Source: Antedon mediterranea
Lineage: Eukaryota; Echinodermata; Crinoidea; Comatulida; Antedonidae
Assembly: GCF_964355755.1 (NCBI RefSeq)
Contig: NC_092678.1
Coordinates: 25,462,365 to 25,526,364 of the forward strand
Direction of reading: 5' to 3'
DNA length: 64,000 nucleotides
Part shown: in pieces, positions 1 to 13,029 of the stretch
How positions within the stretch are numbered: the stretch's first letter is position 1
Layout: the number at the start of each line of letters is the position of its first letter
Translations under genes and position numbers: made by a program
The notes under the pieces: generated by a model
What the model saw: only the letters and a program-made list of their open reading frames with translations
The model's database searches: none
What the model was told of the DNA's origin: nothing

Positions 1-213
1 TCTACTGTAGAACCCCCTCTTAGGGACCCCCTATAAGGGGACACTTTCTAGTTAAATAAACAATGGATAATAGATGTTTTAAAACTAGGGCCAACTGCTA
101 TTCAGGGGACACCTCTCTTGTTGTGGTTTCAAAGGTGTCCCCTTACAGTACCAACGGTTCTACTGTATCTGCCAACCTAAATCCATTGGTATAAAACTAA
201 GTAAGTGACTTAC

Positions 214-2943
214 CACTCCACATGCTCTACAATGGTGTCTACGGCGTGTCAGCCCAAAATCAAGGGCGCACCGCATACACATGGTTGCTTCGTCATCTCG
301 TATCCATCGAGGCGCACGCAAACCAAGATGAAAACTGTCCTCACCCGATTCGGTTACTGGCCGACTGTCCGTCTTAAAGAAAAAAATAAATAAAATTATT
401 TTTTAAACACAGTAAAAATAAAGTGCTCTATAAACACAACCAAAATTATTATTTCAATGTATTTTAAAATTGTAAAACAAATAGATTTTTAACAATTCTA
501 CATTGTTGAAAAAATAAATCAAACTTACTTCATCTTTATCTACTGATAACGCTTTAAACGTCTCTTTTCTTCTTAACAATTCTTGTATTGCACCGAGTAT
601 TGCCTGAAATAAATGTCAATAAAAGTTGGTGAATCAAATTCATGACTCAGAAATAGAAGGAGTAGGCACATAATACAATTTGCTGTTGGTAAATACAATG
701 TATAAAGTATCAAACCCCTGTTGCATCTGAACCTCTATTAAGGGGTGGGAAGATAATAATAATTTAGGTATTTGTATAGCACCAGAATCAACTAAACTGA
801 AGTAAAAATCAAATAAAAATATTGGATGTTAAAAAGATGCCGTTTAAGTTCTTTTTTTTAAAAATAGCAATAGAAGTTGATTTAGTAAAATGACGAGGGA
901 GAGAATTCCAAAGAGAAGCAGCAGAGAGGCCTCAGGCGTTTTTTAGCTTCTTTTACATATTCTAATGCCTGTTTTTCCTCTCTTTTTCCCATGAGCTTCG
1001 AAGCGCCTGGGTTTAGCCAGTGAGTGCTCATAGCCGTTACACCACTGGAAGGATATCTTTGAGATACCTTCACAGTCCTTGTTTGTTTCTCAGGTATGTC
1101 TCCCCTTATTACTGGAATGTTCCAATGATCTTACCCTCATCCATGATTCTTTCTCATCATCTGAACTCCCTTGTAACTCCAAAGTCTTTTGTTTGCTCTC
1201 AAGTCTAAATGTATGGTCATATTTGCTGTTTTCTCCATCAAAAATCTAGAAATATTATACAGTTACATTATTAAAAGTTTTACAATACTACTTTATGTTT
1301 CTGAAGAAAAGTATAAAATACAACATTTTAGTTTTCCCATAATAATGGCATTTTGAAAAAGAAATTATAAAATTGAAGCTGGGGTATATCCTGTCTTTAA
1401 TGAGGGTCGGTGGGTCAAGAAAGTTAAGTCATTAACTTATTAATATTGTTTAATATTTTATGAGGATAACAGGCAATCTAAACATATTTTATAACTTTTT
1501 TCAGACTTTAGGCCGAAGAAAGAGAAACATAAAAAGGAGAAGCTACACATGGGCAATACCATACATCATTGAGGGCCTCTTCAAGTCAGCTGTACTGCTG
1601 TAGTACAACTGTTAAGGCTACCCTTGTAAAACATAGTTGAATAAATAAAATAAATAAATACCTTCATTCCATCGATGTCTAACCGAGCCTTCACTTTGTA
1701 ACTTGACGTTCCTCCTGTGATTAGCTTTCGATTCTGAGTGCAGAACAGGACATCATTAAACTGAAATTAAAATCAATTGGTTAATTCAAGAGGTCATGTT
1801 TAATTCCATGGTATAGTTTTAATTGCAAGCTTGGCTTTCTATTGTCGTATGTTTAATTCCATGGTATGGTTTTCATCGCAAGCTTACTGTTTGCGCGTTT
1901 GTAGAGATGGTGCGGACTAGCGAACTTAAGTACCACTTACCAGGAACAGATATCGTTCCTGTTGGTCACCACTTCTTGCTGCTATCTTTGTGATCTTTCC
2001 TTCTTTCAAAAACTCTCTTGTGGGGTCGATGATGTCCTCACCGTCAATCATTTCATTAATCTTTAAAAGTTTCTGAAATTTATCCTAAAGAAAAAAAAAT
2101 TAATTATGTAGACAGTTAAAAATAAGTTTATGAAGAAACAATTGACTTAAGTCAAAACTACTAGGATACTTAAGTTTATTACTTACCATGCTTTTCATGA
2201 AATCATTGGAATGTTGGGCTGCTGCTGAGATTAAGTCAAGTGCTTCTGAAAAGACAATGTAAGGTTACATTAAAGTAGTGTACTTTTACCACTCAACATT
2301 AATTAATAGTAGGATAATGTTAGAGGGCTTGTAGTGTATGAGCTTACATTAATGTTATTTCAAGTAAGTACTTAAAGTAGTGTACTTTTACCATTAAGTA
2401 TTAGTCATTTTAATATTTCCGATAATGTTAGGGATCTATTAATTGTAGTGTATATAACTAGCACTTACTACAGGCATCTGTTTTATCCTCTGAGTCTCCT
2501 GGAAGTTTTTTAAGGTAATCTGAAAAATTAAAAAAAAAGAATCCAAATTTTCTATAAACCTCTAAACCGAACACCATACACATTTTAAGCATCAGTTAAA
2601 CTTTCTTAATCTGTTTCATGCTGTTTTAGGCCTAATACGCCTCTCTCCACCCAGGTGTATAAATGGGAACCCTGTTAGATCAAGACACAACTTTGCGTTG
2701 ATTACTAGCTGCATTATGGGAGTATGTTTCCATACGTGTTTGATCCAAAAAATTACTGGGGTAATAATGTTCAGCGCTGAGAGGTTTCACAACATTAGGC
2801 ACTATATAAATCCAGGATATTATTATTATTAGCAAATATAACAAAGGTTACTGACCTCTTAGTAACAATTGGTATCGTGGTACTCTCTGTACAGGTTCTA
2901 ACATATGATGTTGTAAAGACAGATGATGGCATAATGGATCTGC
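214..2943 (-). CDS. FGD-like: FGD-family RhoGEF/PH/FYVE protein, copy 1 (partial, runs off left edge)
   Basis: Minus-strand exons in coding order: 2856-2943, 2469-2519, 2187-2245, 1941-2084, 1662-1760, 1135-1245, 529-603 and 214-372. All join in frame with GT/AG junctions (786 nt, 262 codons). The first two exons give the end of a RhoGEF (DH) domain ([15 protein letters not shown], then DYLKKLP). The next ones give a PH domain ([24 protein letters not shown], a Trp in ESWM). The last gives the first half of a FYVE zinc finger ([17 protein letters not shown], then [10 protein letters not shown]). FGD proteins activate Cdc42-type GTPases and bind phosphoinositides; that role is from family knowledge. 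The second half of FYVE and the C-terminal PH lie beyond the left edge. I found no exon for the N-terminal half of the DH domain between 2943 and gene A. All eight exonic differences from copy 2 are synonymous. Confidence 0.9.
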
Positions 2944-3699
2944 CTGTTGAAGACAAAACAAGTAATATTACGAATAATTATATTTATTGAAATATTTTAA
3001 TTATACTGTGCAACCACTTCAGTCAAGGCTAGGCTAGGCTAGGCTAGGCTAGGCTAGGCCCGGTCGCGCGATATGATTTTTTTTTCCTTCAATATTATGA
3101 CGCACACGCGCGCACACCTCTTTTGAAGGTCCTCGAAATGTAACCTTGTCTACGCCGCCGGTTAGCCGGTGATAGTGTGTAGTTTGATGATGATTTTTTT
3201 TAGTTGCCATTTTTTCCGTCCTCCGTTGCTAACCGATATAGACATGATCAGTGGCTGTGATGTATTCCAGGGTCTCAAAAAATGTACTAGGTTCTTTAAA
3301 ATGCACATGAGCTACAGTAGATGTGTACACTGGACTACGGTTTATAGTCCTTGTAGAAGCCATTGCTTCTAGTTTAATTAATATTGGGCAAAATATTTGG
3401 TTTTCTGTGGCAACTTATTGCAATATGAGGAGGTTGCATGGTAACATGCCTTTTTTGTGTGAAAAGGAAAGAAGACAGGATTTAAGAAGTTAGTTGGAGA
3501 TTATAAGAGATAAATAGAGAGAGATTTTAGAAAGTTTTTGTATAAATTACTGAACCATAAGCCAGGGAAAGTTTACAGAATTCGGTAAGCTAGGCCTAGA
3601 TAACTTTGTTTTAACTTTCAGGGACCATCTCATAAGTGAGATATACCTGTTGCTTCTATGAAAGCATTACAGTTTATATGCTTGTTCTTTGGTTAAATT
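2944..3699. other. Right flank of FGD copy 1 with truncated SINE
   Basis: No coding exon found. It holds a short AGGCT-type tandem run at about 3027-3060 and a SINE remnant (about 3270-3370) matching the GTACACTGGAC...TTTATAGTCC body seen elsewhere. About 3240 onward aligns with 43947-44395. Confidence 0.5.
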
Positions 3700-5770
3700 G
3701 GGGTAGTAACAAAGTGCGAGGCAGCGAGGCACGCGAGGCAGGGAAGGCAGGGAAGGCATGCGAGGCAAGTCAGAAATTTATGCGAGGCATCGTTTTACCA
3801 TCATCAAAAAATGCGAGGCATCATTTTATCATTTCTCAAAATTGCAAGGCAGGAAATCACCGAAATTGAAGTAGCCTAGGCCTAGGCCTAGGTCCGCTAG
3901 GCTAGTTTCCTTTTGCACCTGCCTTGTAATTTAACCAAGGCTTTATCCTGAATACCACAGCTTAGAATTAGTAGGCCTACTTTAATGAAGAAAAATCACA
4001 TAAAAGTAACAATAAATCCATTAAATTGGTGATTTTACAGACGTTGTTTTTCTCGCATTTCGCACACTCAATGTTCAATATTTTGGTTTCTATGGAACGC
4101 CAAAAGAGCAAAATTAATTAGAGGGCTAAAAACTCTGTGGAATCCATTTATATTTAACGCATTATTTGGTGAAAATCAAGTACAATTTCAATAGATTTTG
4201 TAAGGAAAAATGTTACTGTTGATAATGTACACGGTTTCGTTAACCTTTTAAAGAATAAAATAGAAAAATTCATCATAATATCCTTAGTAGGATGTCCTAG
4301 GTCTAGACTAGGTAGTGATGTTGATTTAGGATCGATTATTATTCTTTGAAAACATAACAGTATCAGCAGTAACATATTACAACATTTTTATTGACAAATT
4401 AACAAATATATTGAAATAAAACGTGTTTTTCACCAATAAATGCATGAGAAATTGACGCATTCCACTGAGTTTTAGTCCTCTATTATCGTTGCTCTTTTGG
4501 CGCTCCATAGAAACAAAAATATTGAACATTGAATAAGTGAAATTCGCGAACAGTGTGCGAGAAACACGCCTGTAAAATCATTAATTTAAGGATTTATTTG
4601 TTACTTTTTATGTGATTCTTTCATTAAAGTACTCATGAGGTATACTGCTAAGGTGTGGTATTCACACGATAAAGTTAGTTATCAAATTTGGAGTAAAAAT
4701 ACAAGCGAAGGAAACTAGCGCCAGGTTTATTAGTACGTACATGGACAACAATAAATAAAAATCGTTCGTAATATACCTAGCTTACTAAAACAGGAATAGT
4801 GTATCATTATTAAATATTACACCAATTATTATTTTATCAAAATTGATTAAATTATTTTCTACATAGGCCTCTTATCTAGGTTAGGGCTAAGCATATTAGC
4901 TAAAGTTTAATTTTAGGCCTAGTATTACAATTGTCGGACGTAAGTCTTTTTTCACACGCGCTCCAGAATTCTGTCGCAATTTTTTTCTTTGCGGCATGTT
5001 ATTGGATCGGCATATCAGTTACCTTTTATTCACCGCCAGTTATTGAACTTGTCCTGGCAATCGCTGTTCACCTTATTTGCGAGAGAGGTACACGTGTTGT
5101 TCATAGAGAATGGAATGTCAAAAATGTCTTTGGCACGCCGCTCAGAGAGAAGTCTGTGCGTTGCTGCTGAAACCACGTGCTATAGGAGTGGAATGCACCA
5201 CGATCCTCTGAGCTGAGGGCTGAATCATTCCGCTACCTGCTAAATAGTAAAGAGGGATTGTCCATCTCTCGGGTCTACCGGATCTAGGCGCAGGGGTGTG
5301 ACAAAATATTATTTTCACTCTGCTATGTTCGAGAGACATGTGAGTGAACACGCTCGAAATGCCAACAAACATTGCAGTCATTTGATGAGTGTGTCGCTAT
5401 AACAATTATTGTTTATCGAAAGTTGAAGACTGTCGTTCAGATTTTTGAACCGTAGTTTGGGCACTTTTGTAAAAGTAAAATTTGACACGATATGACTTGA
5501 ATGAAAAAACAATCGTTAGGCCTACATAAAAATAAACAACATGATGAGTGTATACACGAATCTATTTAGATACGCTTGTATCGATTGATTATTAGGCCTA
5601 TAATATATCATAATAGCACGTTAAGATATGCCTCGCACCTTTTTGAAATTGTAAACTATATGCCTCGCATGCCTCGCACTTTTGGAAATGATAAAATGAT
5701 GCCTCGCACAAATATTTGGCATGCCTCGCTTGCCTCGCGTGCCTCGCTGCCTCGCACTTTGTCAACACTC
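3700..5770 (+). mobile_element. Fold-back DNA element with GCGAGGC-rich ends, copy a
   Basis: Ends are inverted repeats: GGGGTAGTAACAAAGTGCGA on the left, and on the right the complement of GAGTGTTGACAAAGTGCGAG. Both continue into iterated GCGAGGC units. The flanks carry the 8-bp duplication GTTAAATT (3692-3699, 5771-5778), and the empty site is present once at about 44391-44398. Inside, 3955-4130 and 4490-4680 form a second inverted pair around GGAACGCCAAAAGAGC / GCTCTTTTGGCGCTCC. No transposase is seen; the short frames inside look like chance. An 8-bp duplication suits hAT-like elements. Confidence 0.8.
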
Positions 5771-7140
5771 GTTAAATTGTTGTTTGAATAGCTAATATTT
5801 ATGCTCATATTATAATAGTAATAGTAATACTGGACAACAATTATGCATTATTATAGAAGACTGTATTAATTGCAGTTGTTGCTGATGGATCAATGTTAAT
5901 ATTATCATTCTGTCAATTGTTTAAATAGGTCATGTTAAACCAGTTTTAAATTAAGAACCAAGAACTTTATAATTAATTAATAGTTAACCATACTATTATG
6001 TCATTTTTATTGTTTTACAGTTAATCAACTCTATCACGGTATTGGTAAATAAAGACTTAAAGGAAGCATATAACCGTGTGATATTTCGATTCTCGACTCA
6101 TATATTTCTCTGGACCCTCGACAGTAATAGTCCTTATCCAAAAAGACTCGCTTTGGACTAGATGTTACCTTTCAATAACATGCTTCTCCTCTAGGGTCTT
6201 GTCATGTCCTGCAGCCATTTACGGCGCTCTCTCGACACAGTGGCCGAGTGTGTGTACTAGTACACCGGGTAACCACCTACTCGTCTCGAAAGATGTACTA
6301 GGATTTTAAAAGTGCACACACAATGTGTATACACTGGACCTATGGTTTATAGTTCTTATTTGAGAAGACTTGTTCTCCACCAGAACCATGGAGCGAGTGA
6401 GCCTCATACCCTTGCCGATGTTATGGCTGGGTTACGGTTCCACTGTTCCACTGAACAAATGTGTTAATCGTTAAACAAAAATCTATTAATAATTATACTG
6501 TAATACAATTATATTTGAAATATTAACCGGTAATTATTATTTAAATATTATATTAACCTCATCCTTCTAAGAAATTAATTATTGATTTTTAATGTACTAC
6601 TGTTAGTATTGTACTACATAAATAATGATAATACTGTAATAATATCCTAGATTTATATAGCGCCTAATGTTGTGAAACCTAGCGCTGTACATAAACTAAT
6701 ACAATAAAAGGAATTCCAACCATGCCAAAAAAAAGCCCAAACCGAGACTCAGACATCACGCCATTGCTTTAATCTTTCTCCAGTTTTATAATATACTGTA
6801 CCGCAAACTTTATATCAAAACAAATCGTTACCTGTAGAAGAACCACTTAAAAATTATGTTTCGTAGAAAACGAACGAAAACCAATATTATTGTATATTGA
6901 AATTAATAATTTATTTCAATTTGTGTCGAATATCAGATCGGAAATTAATTTACGGATGTACAGTATGCCAACTTGTAATTTAATCTTGATATAACACATT
7001 TTAATTTGTTGTTGTCTTTAAAAAAGATGTGTTGTGGTTATTTTAGTAGAAGTGAGGAAATAATTGTTTTAATGTAGTATAAACAAAAATTCTATGTATT
7101 AGTAATTACACATTATTAACTAGTAATTAAGCTATTATAG
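5771..7140. other. 5' flank of gene A with SINE fragment
   Basis: No coding exon. It aligns with 19545-20900 and 44396-45760. A SINE fragment lies at 6267-6448 (see the copy at 54690-55035); its tRNA-like B box is degraded. Confidence 0.6.
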
Positions 7141-7217
7141 TTTGAAGTTCCTCAATATGCGGTTTTGCTGTTGGTATAAATACTGTTAGTGTTAGGGACA
7201 GACAGATAACAACAAGA
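7141..7217 (+). promoter_or_regulatory. Core promoter of gene A
   Basis: TATAAATA at 7175-7182 lies within a block (TTCCTCAATATGCGGTTTTG and the following bases) repeated almost unchanged upstream of genes B, C, E, H and I. The spacing predicts a start of transcription near 7205 and a very short 5' UTR. Confidence 0.6.
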
Positions 7218-9425
7218 ATGGCAGAGGAGATGGATAGTATGTATATAGAAGTAACAGCCAGGGAGGAGATACAGAGTAAAGAGAAAGGAATGGCCAAGTG
7301 TCAATATAGTGATGTTGATGCAGTTCCTCCTGGAAAACAAGTGGTGGTTGTACAGCAGAAACAACACCATGTTTCACTTGGTATTGCCGTTGCATGTGTC
7401 ATTCTTGTATGTATTGTAGTAGCAGTTTTCAGTATGATGACTATCCAGTCACATAACGTAAGTAGGTGCAATTATGACAGAAAACATTACAATACCTGTA
7501 GTAGTATTGACAGCATGTTGTTGACAAAATATAGTTACTAATGATACACATGTTGTAGATCAGAGAGTGGTTGTAAAAACAGATTACCTATGTAAAGTAC
7601 TTAATTGACTAGATATAATAGAAATTACTTAAACCGAATTTTAACATCTTGGTAATGAATTTTTTTTTTGGCTTTAATCTAGGAAAACATACGTTCACAA
7701 ACTAAAGGTAGGCTTTTTTATACCCTTAAAACACAATATTAAATAAGGAAAATAAAGGTTCAGCCCCAGAATATAACAGTTTTTAAACAGTTTTAATTAA
7801 TTTGCTGAGATCTTTTCCTCTTCAATAATATGAATGTGAATGGCCGAGCGCTTAAAGGCCAGGTGCGGGCAAAAAATTTCTATTGATCATACATTCCAAT
7901 AATTATCAATCTATAGTTTCCCCTATGTTTCATAATTTTTGGGATTTTATTTGTGTTACACGAGCTTGTTGAAAATAAGCACTTTCTTATCAGTGGGGGG
8001 ATAGTTCAAATTACACAGTAAAATCTCTATTCTTTTGTACACAAATTTTGTAAATAGAGAGGCATTTTAAAAAGCTATAACAAAAATAAACGGTGTGGTA
8101 AAAAATGTTATCAGATGACTAAATATAGGTAATATAACTTGAATTTTACATTTCTGGTATTTTTATTCAACTTCAGATTTTTATTTTCATGCTATAGCAA
8201 AAATTATCCACCGTATATCCACCATTTTTTGTCACCTCCTACAGTAGGGAGTCACCAGACATGTTATTACATTAGGTGAAACTACCTAACTACTGAAAAA
8301 AGTAGTCTTCCTGGTTTTTATAGCAGAATTTTGCCAAATTTTTTATTTGACCATATTAAGAGAATTTTATGTTTTTTTCGTCTTGATTTCTGTTACAAAT
8401 ATTTGATTTATGTACAATTAACCAGATATTATATTTAAAATTCAAGCCCTAGTATCTGAGCTTTAAGACAGTGGAACCGTAACCCGGCCATAACATCGGC
8501 AAGGGTTCAAGTCTCACTCACTCTATGGTCTTCTCAGATATAAGAACTATAAACCGTATTTCCAGTGTACACACATGGTGTACATGGTCAACCAGTGTGG
8601 GGATCAAAACCCAGAATCGCAAATAATTTTGTATTAAAATTTAAATGATAACAATTTTTTAAATTAATTTATAGTTTATACTTTATACACACGTTGGGGG
8701 CGTATGGATTGTCCAAGTACTGCTGAATTAGTATACAAAGGTATTTAAATAAAAATGTTTTATTTAAAATAAAATTGTAATTATTTTGAATATTCATCAG
8801 TAAATAAAGATGATACTATGTCTTTGCAGAACATTGTAAATGATACCTATCAAAGTTTTGAGGTAATATTATATTTCAGCCCAATATTTAGGGTTTATTT
8901 ATATTTCTAGGTGTCATGTCTGGTGCACCACATACCGGTAGTAATACTGGGAGTGGTGCAAACTATCTTTGTTTACCTGACCAACCACGATACAAATTCA
9001 CAATGGCAGGCTATCAAACCACAAGAGGATCAATCGCTGCTGTGGAATTCAGGGAATCAACAAAAATGTTCCAACCAACAAAAAAACTCCATGGTTTAAA
9101 CTTTCCTTGCGCCGTTTGTCAAGCCCCACGAAGCGTCTCGTTACTTTTGCCAGCGGATACCGAATGCCCAATTGGTTGGATTACAGAGTTTAGCGGATAC
9201 ATGATGGCTTCTAGAAAGAACGAAAAACGTGCAGAATACGTCTGCGTAGATGAAAGTCCATCTTACATAAAGGGTAGACCTAATGCCGGTGATGTGGATG
9301 GGGTATCGGCCAGCTTTCTATTTCATGTTGAGGGCCGATGCAATGCAGAAAATGTAGTTGGAGGGTTGCCTTGTCCACCTTACGTTGATGGTTACGAGTT
9401 GACTTGTGCAATTTGTACACAATAA
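7218..9425 (+). CDS. Gene A: type II membrane protein with short-chain collagen C4-like ectodomain (type 1)
   Basis: Exons 7218-7457, 7683-7707, 8675-8740 and 8911-9425 join in frame (846 nt, 281 aa). Residues 1-52 are a hydrophilic tail with Tyr9 (SMYIEV) and Tyr30 (CQYSDV). Residues about 53-76 form one hydrophobic helix. A short stalk leads to RWGRMDCP and then the C4-like domain (GSGANYLCLP, PCAVCQAPRS, CPIGW, YVCVD, CPPYVDGYELTCAIC), with ten cysteines in all. The domain matches the invertebrate family named after sponge short-chain collagen C4, but no Gly-X-Y repeat is present. With no signal peptide and an internal anchor, type II topology is inferred. The ATG lies about 40 nt downstream of a TATAAATA box and is conserved among paralogues. 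Exon 1 ends early (SHN) because the SFIEHLTRIE segment of the paralogues is absent. Ligand and role are unknown. Confidence 0.85.
8470..8590 (+). repeat. tRNA-derived SINE fragment in gene A intron 3
   Basis: Contains a B-box-like GGCAAGGGTTCAAGTCTC followed by the family body in plus orientation, opposite to the other copies. Confidence 0.5.
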
Positions 9426-11236
9426 TTTACTTTCCTTCGACACTGTATTGGTGATACTGGTGTCATAAGGTCCAATTTGTATTCTTCATTTATTGGTTTG
9501 TTGCAAGGGGTCTTGCGCAAACTTGTGTAGTTTGTACTCTGTATAAATTCACCTCTTGGAAGTTAACCTCTATAAATAACGAATATCATACTGCATTTTC
9601 TTAAAAAGATGTATAGAATAGAATTTTGATGGTAAAGGTAAAATATTTATTCTGGTTCTCAAGCTTAACTGCCGAAACTGAGGAAATTTGGGTTAGGCCT
9701 TCTGCGTACCCACAGCAGCCTACTGCTTTGTTTGGCTATCTCCCATCAGGCTTCCCAGGATCTGCGCCGTAGTGCTAAACAAATATTTGATACGGTATAA
9801 AAGATTATAGGCCCCTACAGGCATAGTCTAGCCTAGTAATAATAATGCTATTTCCAGGTGCACTAGACTGCTATGAATTATTTAATATGTTTTTTATTGT
9901 ATGTTTTCTATATCTACATGCTTTTCTTGCTTTGACATAACATTTTGTTTACTATAGCATTAACAAAGTTATTAAAATTTCTGATACAAAACCACTATTT
10001 TCGTAAATCGTTTTTATTGTTTTACAATTGACTATTTGTACATTTATATTCCATCAGTCAACTTTCGTAAAAATGTTGCAAGACAAAAATATAGTTTTGA
10101 TATTTTAGCATTGTCATTATGAACATAACCGTGTTTAACCCATGTGTATTGAGGGTCTTTTACAACTGTTTCAGCACGGAGCCATGTGAAAACAAAACAT
10201 TGATGTTTGGTTTGATTTACCAGCGCCGGAGCGGAACTCTGCCGGAACGAGTGTGAACGTTTTTTTAGTAATTTATTTGATATATTATATCAACATTGCC
10301 AATATCATCAATAAAATATGAATAGTTAAACAACTTTAAAAACTTTATAAATACCACAAAAAAATTGGTCTAAAGTGAGACGTTTCGTCTCACCAAAAGT
10401 GGGAGTATGAAACTTGTTTGACAAAAAAGTTTGATGTGCCCAAATATGGTAGTGATATGCCCAAATATGGCAGGTAGTGATATAGCGTGTCCATATAAAT
10501 ATCAGCACTTCACATTTTTTTGTCGTATAAAGTTTGATAGTGTAGACAAAGCATTAAACAAATAAAATTGATAATAAATCATTATTTCTTAAATTAATAA
10601 TTATATCAATTGATGAAAAAATAATAATTAAAATTGTTACATCAAAAAGTCGAGTGGCTTTTTTTGTAAGAAATATTCTTGTTTATCCTCTATTCATGGT
10701 GTTGCAAAGAATATTTTTGCCAAAACACTGAGATGAGTAGTAGTAATTAGTACAGTCTTTAATTCCATATGTAATTTTACTTCATATGGACCGTAAATTC
10801 CGAAATAAAATATTTGAATGCCTGATTTTTCCTCAGGGCACTGCTCAGGGGCCCTCATAAGCTCATAGCCGTTACACCATTGCTTTGACCGTTCTCAAGT
10901 TTTATATACACAGTACTGTATCGCAAACTTTATATCAAAACAAATCGTTACCCGTAGAAGAACCACCAAAATTATGTTTCGTAGAAAACGAACGAAAGCT
11001 GATATTTGTACTATATTGAAATTAAGAATGTGTTTCAATTTGTGTCGTATATAGGCCTACACATCTGATCAGGATTGATTTACGGATATAGTATGCCAAC
11101 TTGCAATTTAATCTAGATAATATTATCTCTTTGAAAAGATGTGTTGTGGTAATATTTAGTAAAAATGAGAAAATATTTTAATGTAGTAAACAAGAATGAG
11201 AACAATAAGGTATTATTTGGGAGTGCTAAATAGTTC
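9426..11236. other. Gene A to gene B spacer, a family-wide 3' flank block
   Basis: No gene seen. 9640-9980 (GGGTTAGGCC..., GTTTGGCTATCTCCCATCAG) and 9990-10260 (TCGTAAATCGTTTTTATTG..., CAGCGCCGGAGCGGAAC) recur after most C4-like loci. A truncated palindromic MITE lies at about 10398-10553. The block aligns with about 28430-29990 and 58660-60390. Confidence 0.55.
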
Positions 11237-11326
11237 CTCAATATGCGGTTTTGCTGTTGGTATAAATACTGATTTTAGTATTAGGACGGACAAACAAACA
11301 GCAAACAACAGAAAGAATCAAGAATC
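11237..11326 (+). promoter_or_regulatory. Core promoter of gene B
   Basis: TATAAATA at 11261-11268 sits in the shared promoter block, 59 nt before the ATG. The 5' leader (CAAACAACAGAAAGAATCA) is shared with genes E and I. Confidence 0.5.
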
Positions 11327-11623
11327 ATGGCAGAGATGGATAATATGTATATGGAAGTAATGACCAAAGCACACACTCAAAATAAAGAGAAAGGAATGGC
11401 CAAGTGTCAATATAGTGATGTTGATGCAGTTCCTCCTGGAAAACAAGTGGTGGTTGTACAGAAGCAACACCATGTTTCACTTGGTATTGCCGTTGCATGT
11501 GTCATTCTTGTATGTATTGTAGTAGCAGTTTTCAGTATGATGACTATCCAGTCACATAAATCCTTCATCGAGCATCTTACAAGAATCGAAATAAGCAGGT
11601 ACAATTTGACTGAATACATTACA
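11327..11623 (+). pseudogene. Gene B: first exon of a type-1 C4-like gene, cut off by a TIR element
   Basis: The ATG at 11327 opens a frame with the same tail (NMYMEV, CQYSDV), transmembrane helix and SHKSFIEHLTRIE stalk as its paralogues, continuing to EYIT. The next base begins a 36-bp terminal repeat that recurs inverted at 19488-19523. The frame then runs 38 codons into element sequence (an Arg/Gly/Pro-rich RPRIGRP run) before a stop at 11737. No RWGR exon or C4 exon follows before gene C's own exons. I infer loss of the 3' half by insertion and recombination. The promoter block is intact, so a chimeric transcript is possible. Confidence 0.8.
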
Positions 11624-12742
11624 AGGGTGTGTAGAAAGCGACGACCTCGAATTGGACGACCCCAACGACCCGGGCGACCTCGAATTGGACGACCTAGAAT
11701 TGGACGACCCATAACACGAAACCGACGACCCCTATAATAGCCTAGCCTAGCCTAGGCCTAAGTATGGTATAACATCCCGAAGCCGAACATAACCAAAGAT
11801 CTTTAAACCATACCTTATATAATACTCGCAAGCAAGCAATTGATTTCAAATCACATTTCTGTTTTTTAAATGGACAATAAAGTATATATGACCAGGGCTC
11901 GATTTAGTGCTAGCCCGGCGTACAATGGCTAGTAAAAACAGCTCCGGGCTACCTAAAGTATCTTCCTTTAAGCCCGGATGGCTAGTAGGTTGTGGGAACT
12001 CGAAATTGGGACGAAATGACCTCATAAAAATAACTCCAGCATAAAAGACATATATGTCTTGGCAACATCATAAAAAAAAAACACTCGCGCGCTGCTGCTG
12101 TGGCCATAACAAGTGATGATGTAGGCGGAGCCTCTCATAATCAAACAAATTTCCCGAATTATGATTGGCCATTTATGTTTTTGTCACCCAGGTTATTGTG
12201 AAGTAGGCGGAGCTTCATTATCAGGTCAAACATGTCACAAAAATATGACCATAAATAACGAACTGTGATTGGCCAAATGTAGTAGAATTTTGCCAATGTT
12301 AAAAATAACTTGTCTAGTCTTGTCATCAGGCCTGGTTGTCACAGATCAAAGCTAGGGATATTTTGTAGGGCTCTATCCCTGTAGGTAGGCCATGGAGGCC
12401 ATATTTTATAATATGCGTAGGAGGCCTAGATAGAATCAAAAGCCATCGTTTGGCATCGTGATGGCGGGTGTCACGAAAGCTCAGACCACGAAAGCTCAGA
12501 CCCCCTAAGACCTAAGATCACGAAAGCTAAGACCCAACACCTAAGATTACAAATATTTATCTTTCGCACCTGCCTTGTATTTTAACTCCCAACATTTATT
12601 CTGAATACCACACCTTAGAATTGGCACTTTCATGAAAAAGAATCACATAAAAAGTAACAAATACATTTTTAAATTGATGATTTTACAGACGTTTTTCTCG
12701 CACACAAAATGACTAGCCTACAGTACAGAGTAGGGATGCTAG

Positions 12743-12945
12743 TCAAGTCGCCCCATCGCAAAGTCGCCCCATACAAAGTCGCCCCTTACACAGTCGCCCC
12801 ATCGCAAAGTCGCCCCAAAACAAAGTCGCCCCGACACAGTCGCCCTATCGCAAAGTCGCCCCTTCGCAAAGTCGCCCCATCGCAAAGTCGCTCCATCGCA
12901 AAGTCGCCCCATCGCAAAGTCGCCCAATCGCAAAGTCGCCCCAAA
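12743..12945 (+). repeat. GCAAAGTCGCCCCATC tandem array
   Basis: About a dozen imperfect 15-17 bp units. The inverted counterpart is 16676-16868. Flanking sequence (12560-12720 versus 16905-17370) is also related in inverted orientation, so the pair bounds a fold-back structure. Confidence 0.75.
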
Positions 12946-13029
12946 ACGTTAAAAAATAGTTTACAAGTGCGTAAAATGTTGCAATGATACACAAAATAAC
13001 ACAGAACGTGTAGGCATAAAAGGGGAAGC

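Noticed and set aside
205-393. Plus-strand 62-codon frame (also 41335-41523)
   Set aside because: It is the antisense of the FYVE exon of the FGD copies.
4931-5381. Overlapping 75-79 codon frames in fold-back elements (also near 17814-18285 and 51916-52143)
   Set aside because: They recur only because the transposon is copied; there is no domain, and both strands are equally open.
7152-7395. Minus-strand frames opposite the first exons (also at 20906-21149, 45765-46008 and 26502-26805)
   Set aside because: Shadows of the conserved tail and helix coding strand; no splice or domain support.
11637-11737. Arg-Pro-rich extension of gene B read as a collagen or RGG domain
   Set aside because: It lies inside the element's terminal repeat and has no paralogue support; kept only as a chimeric-frame note.
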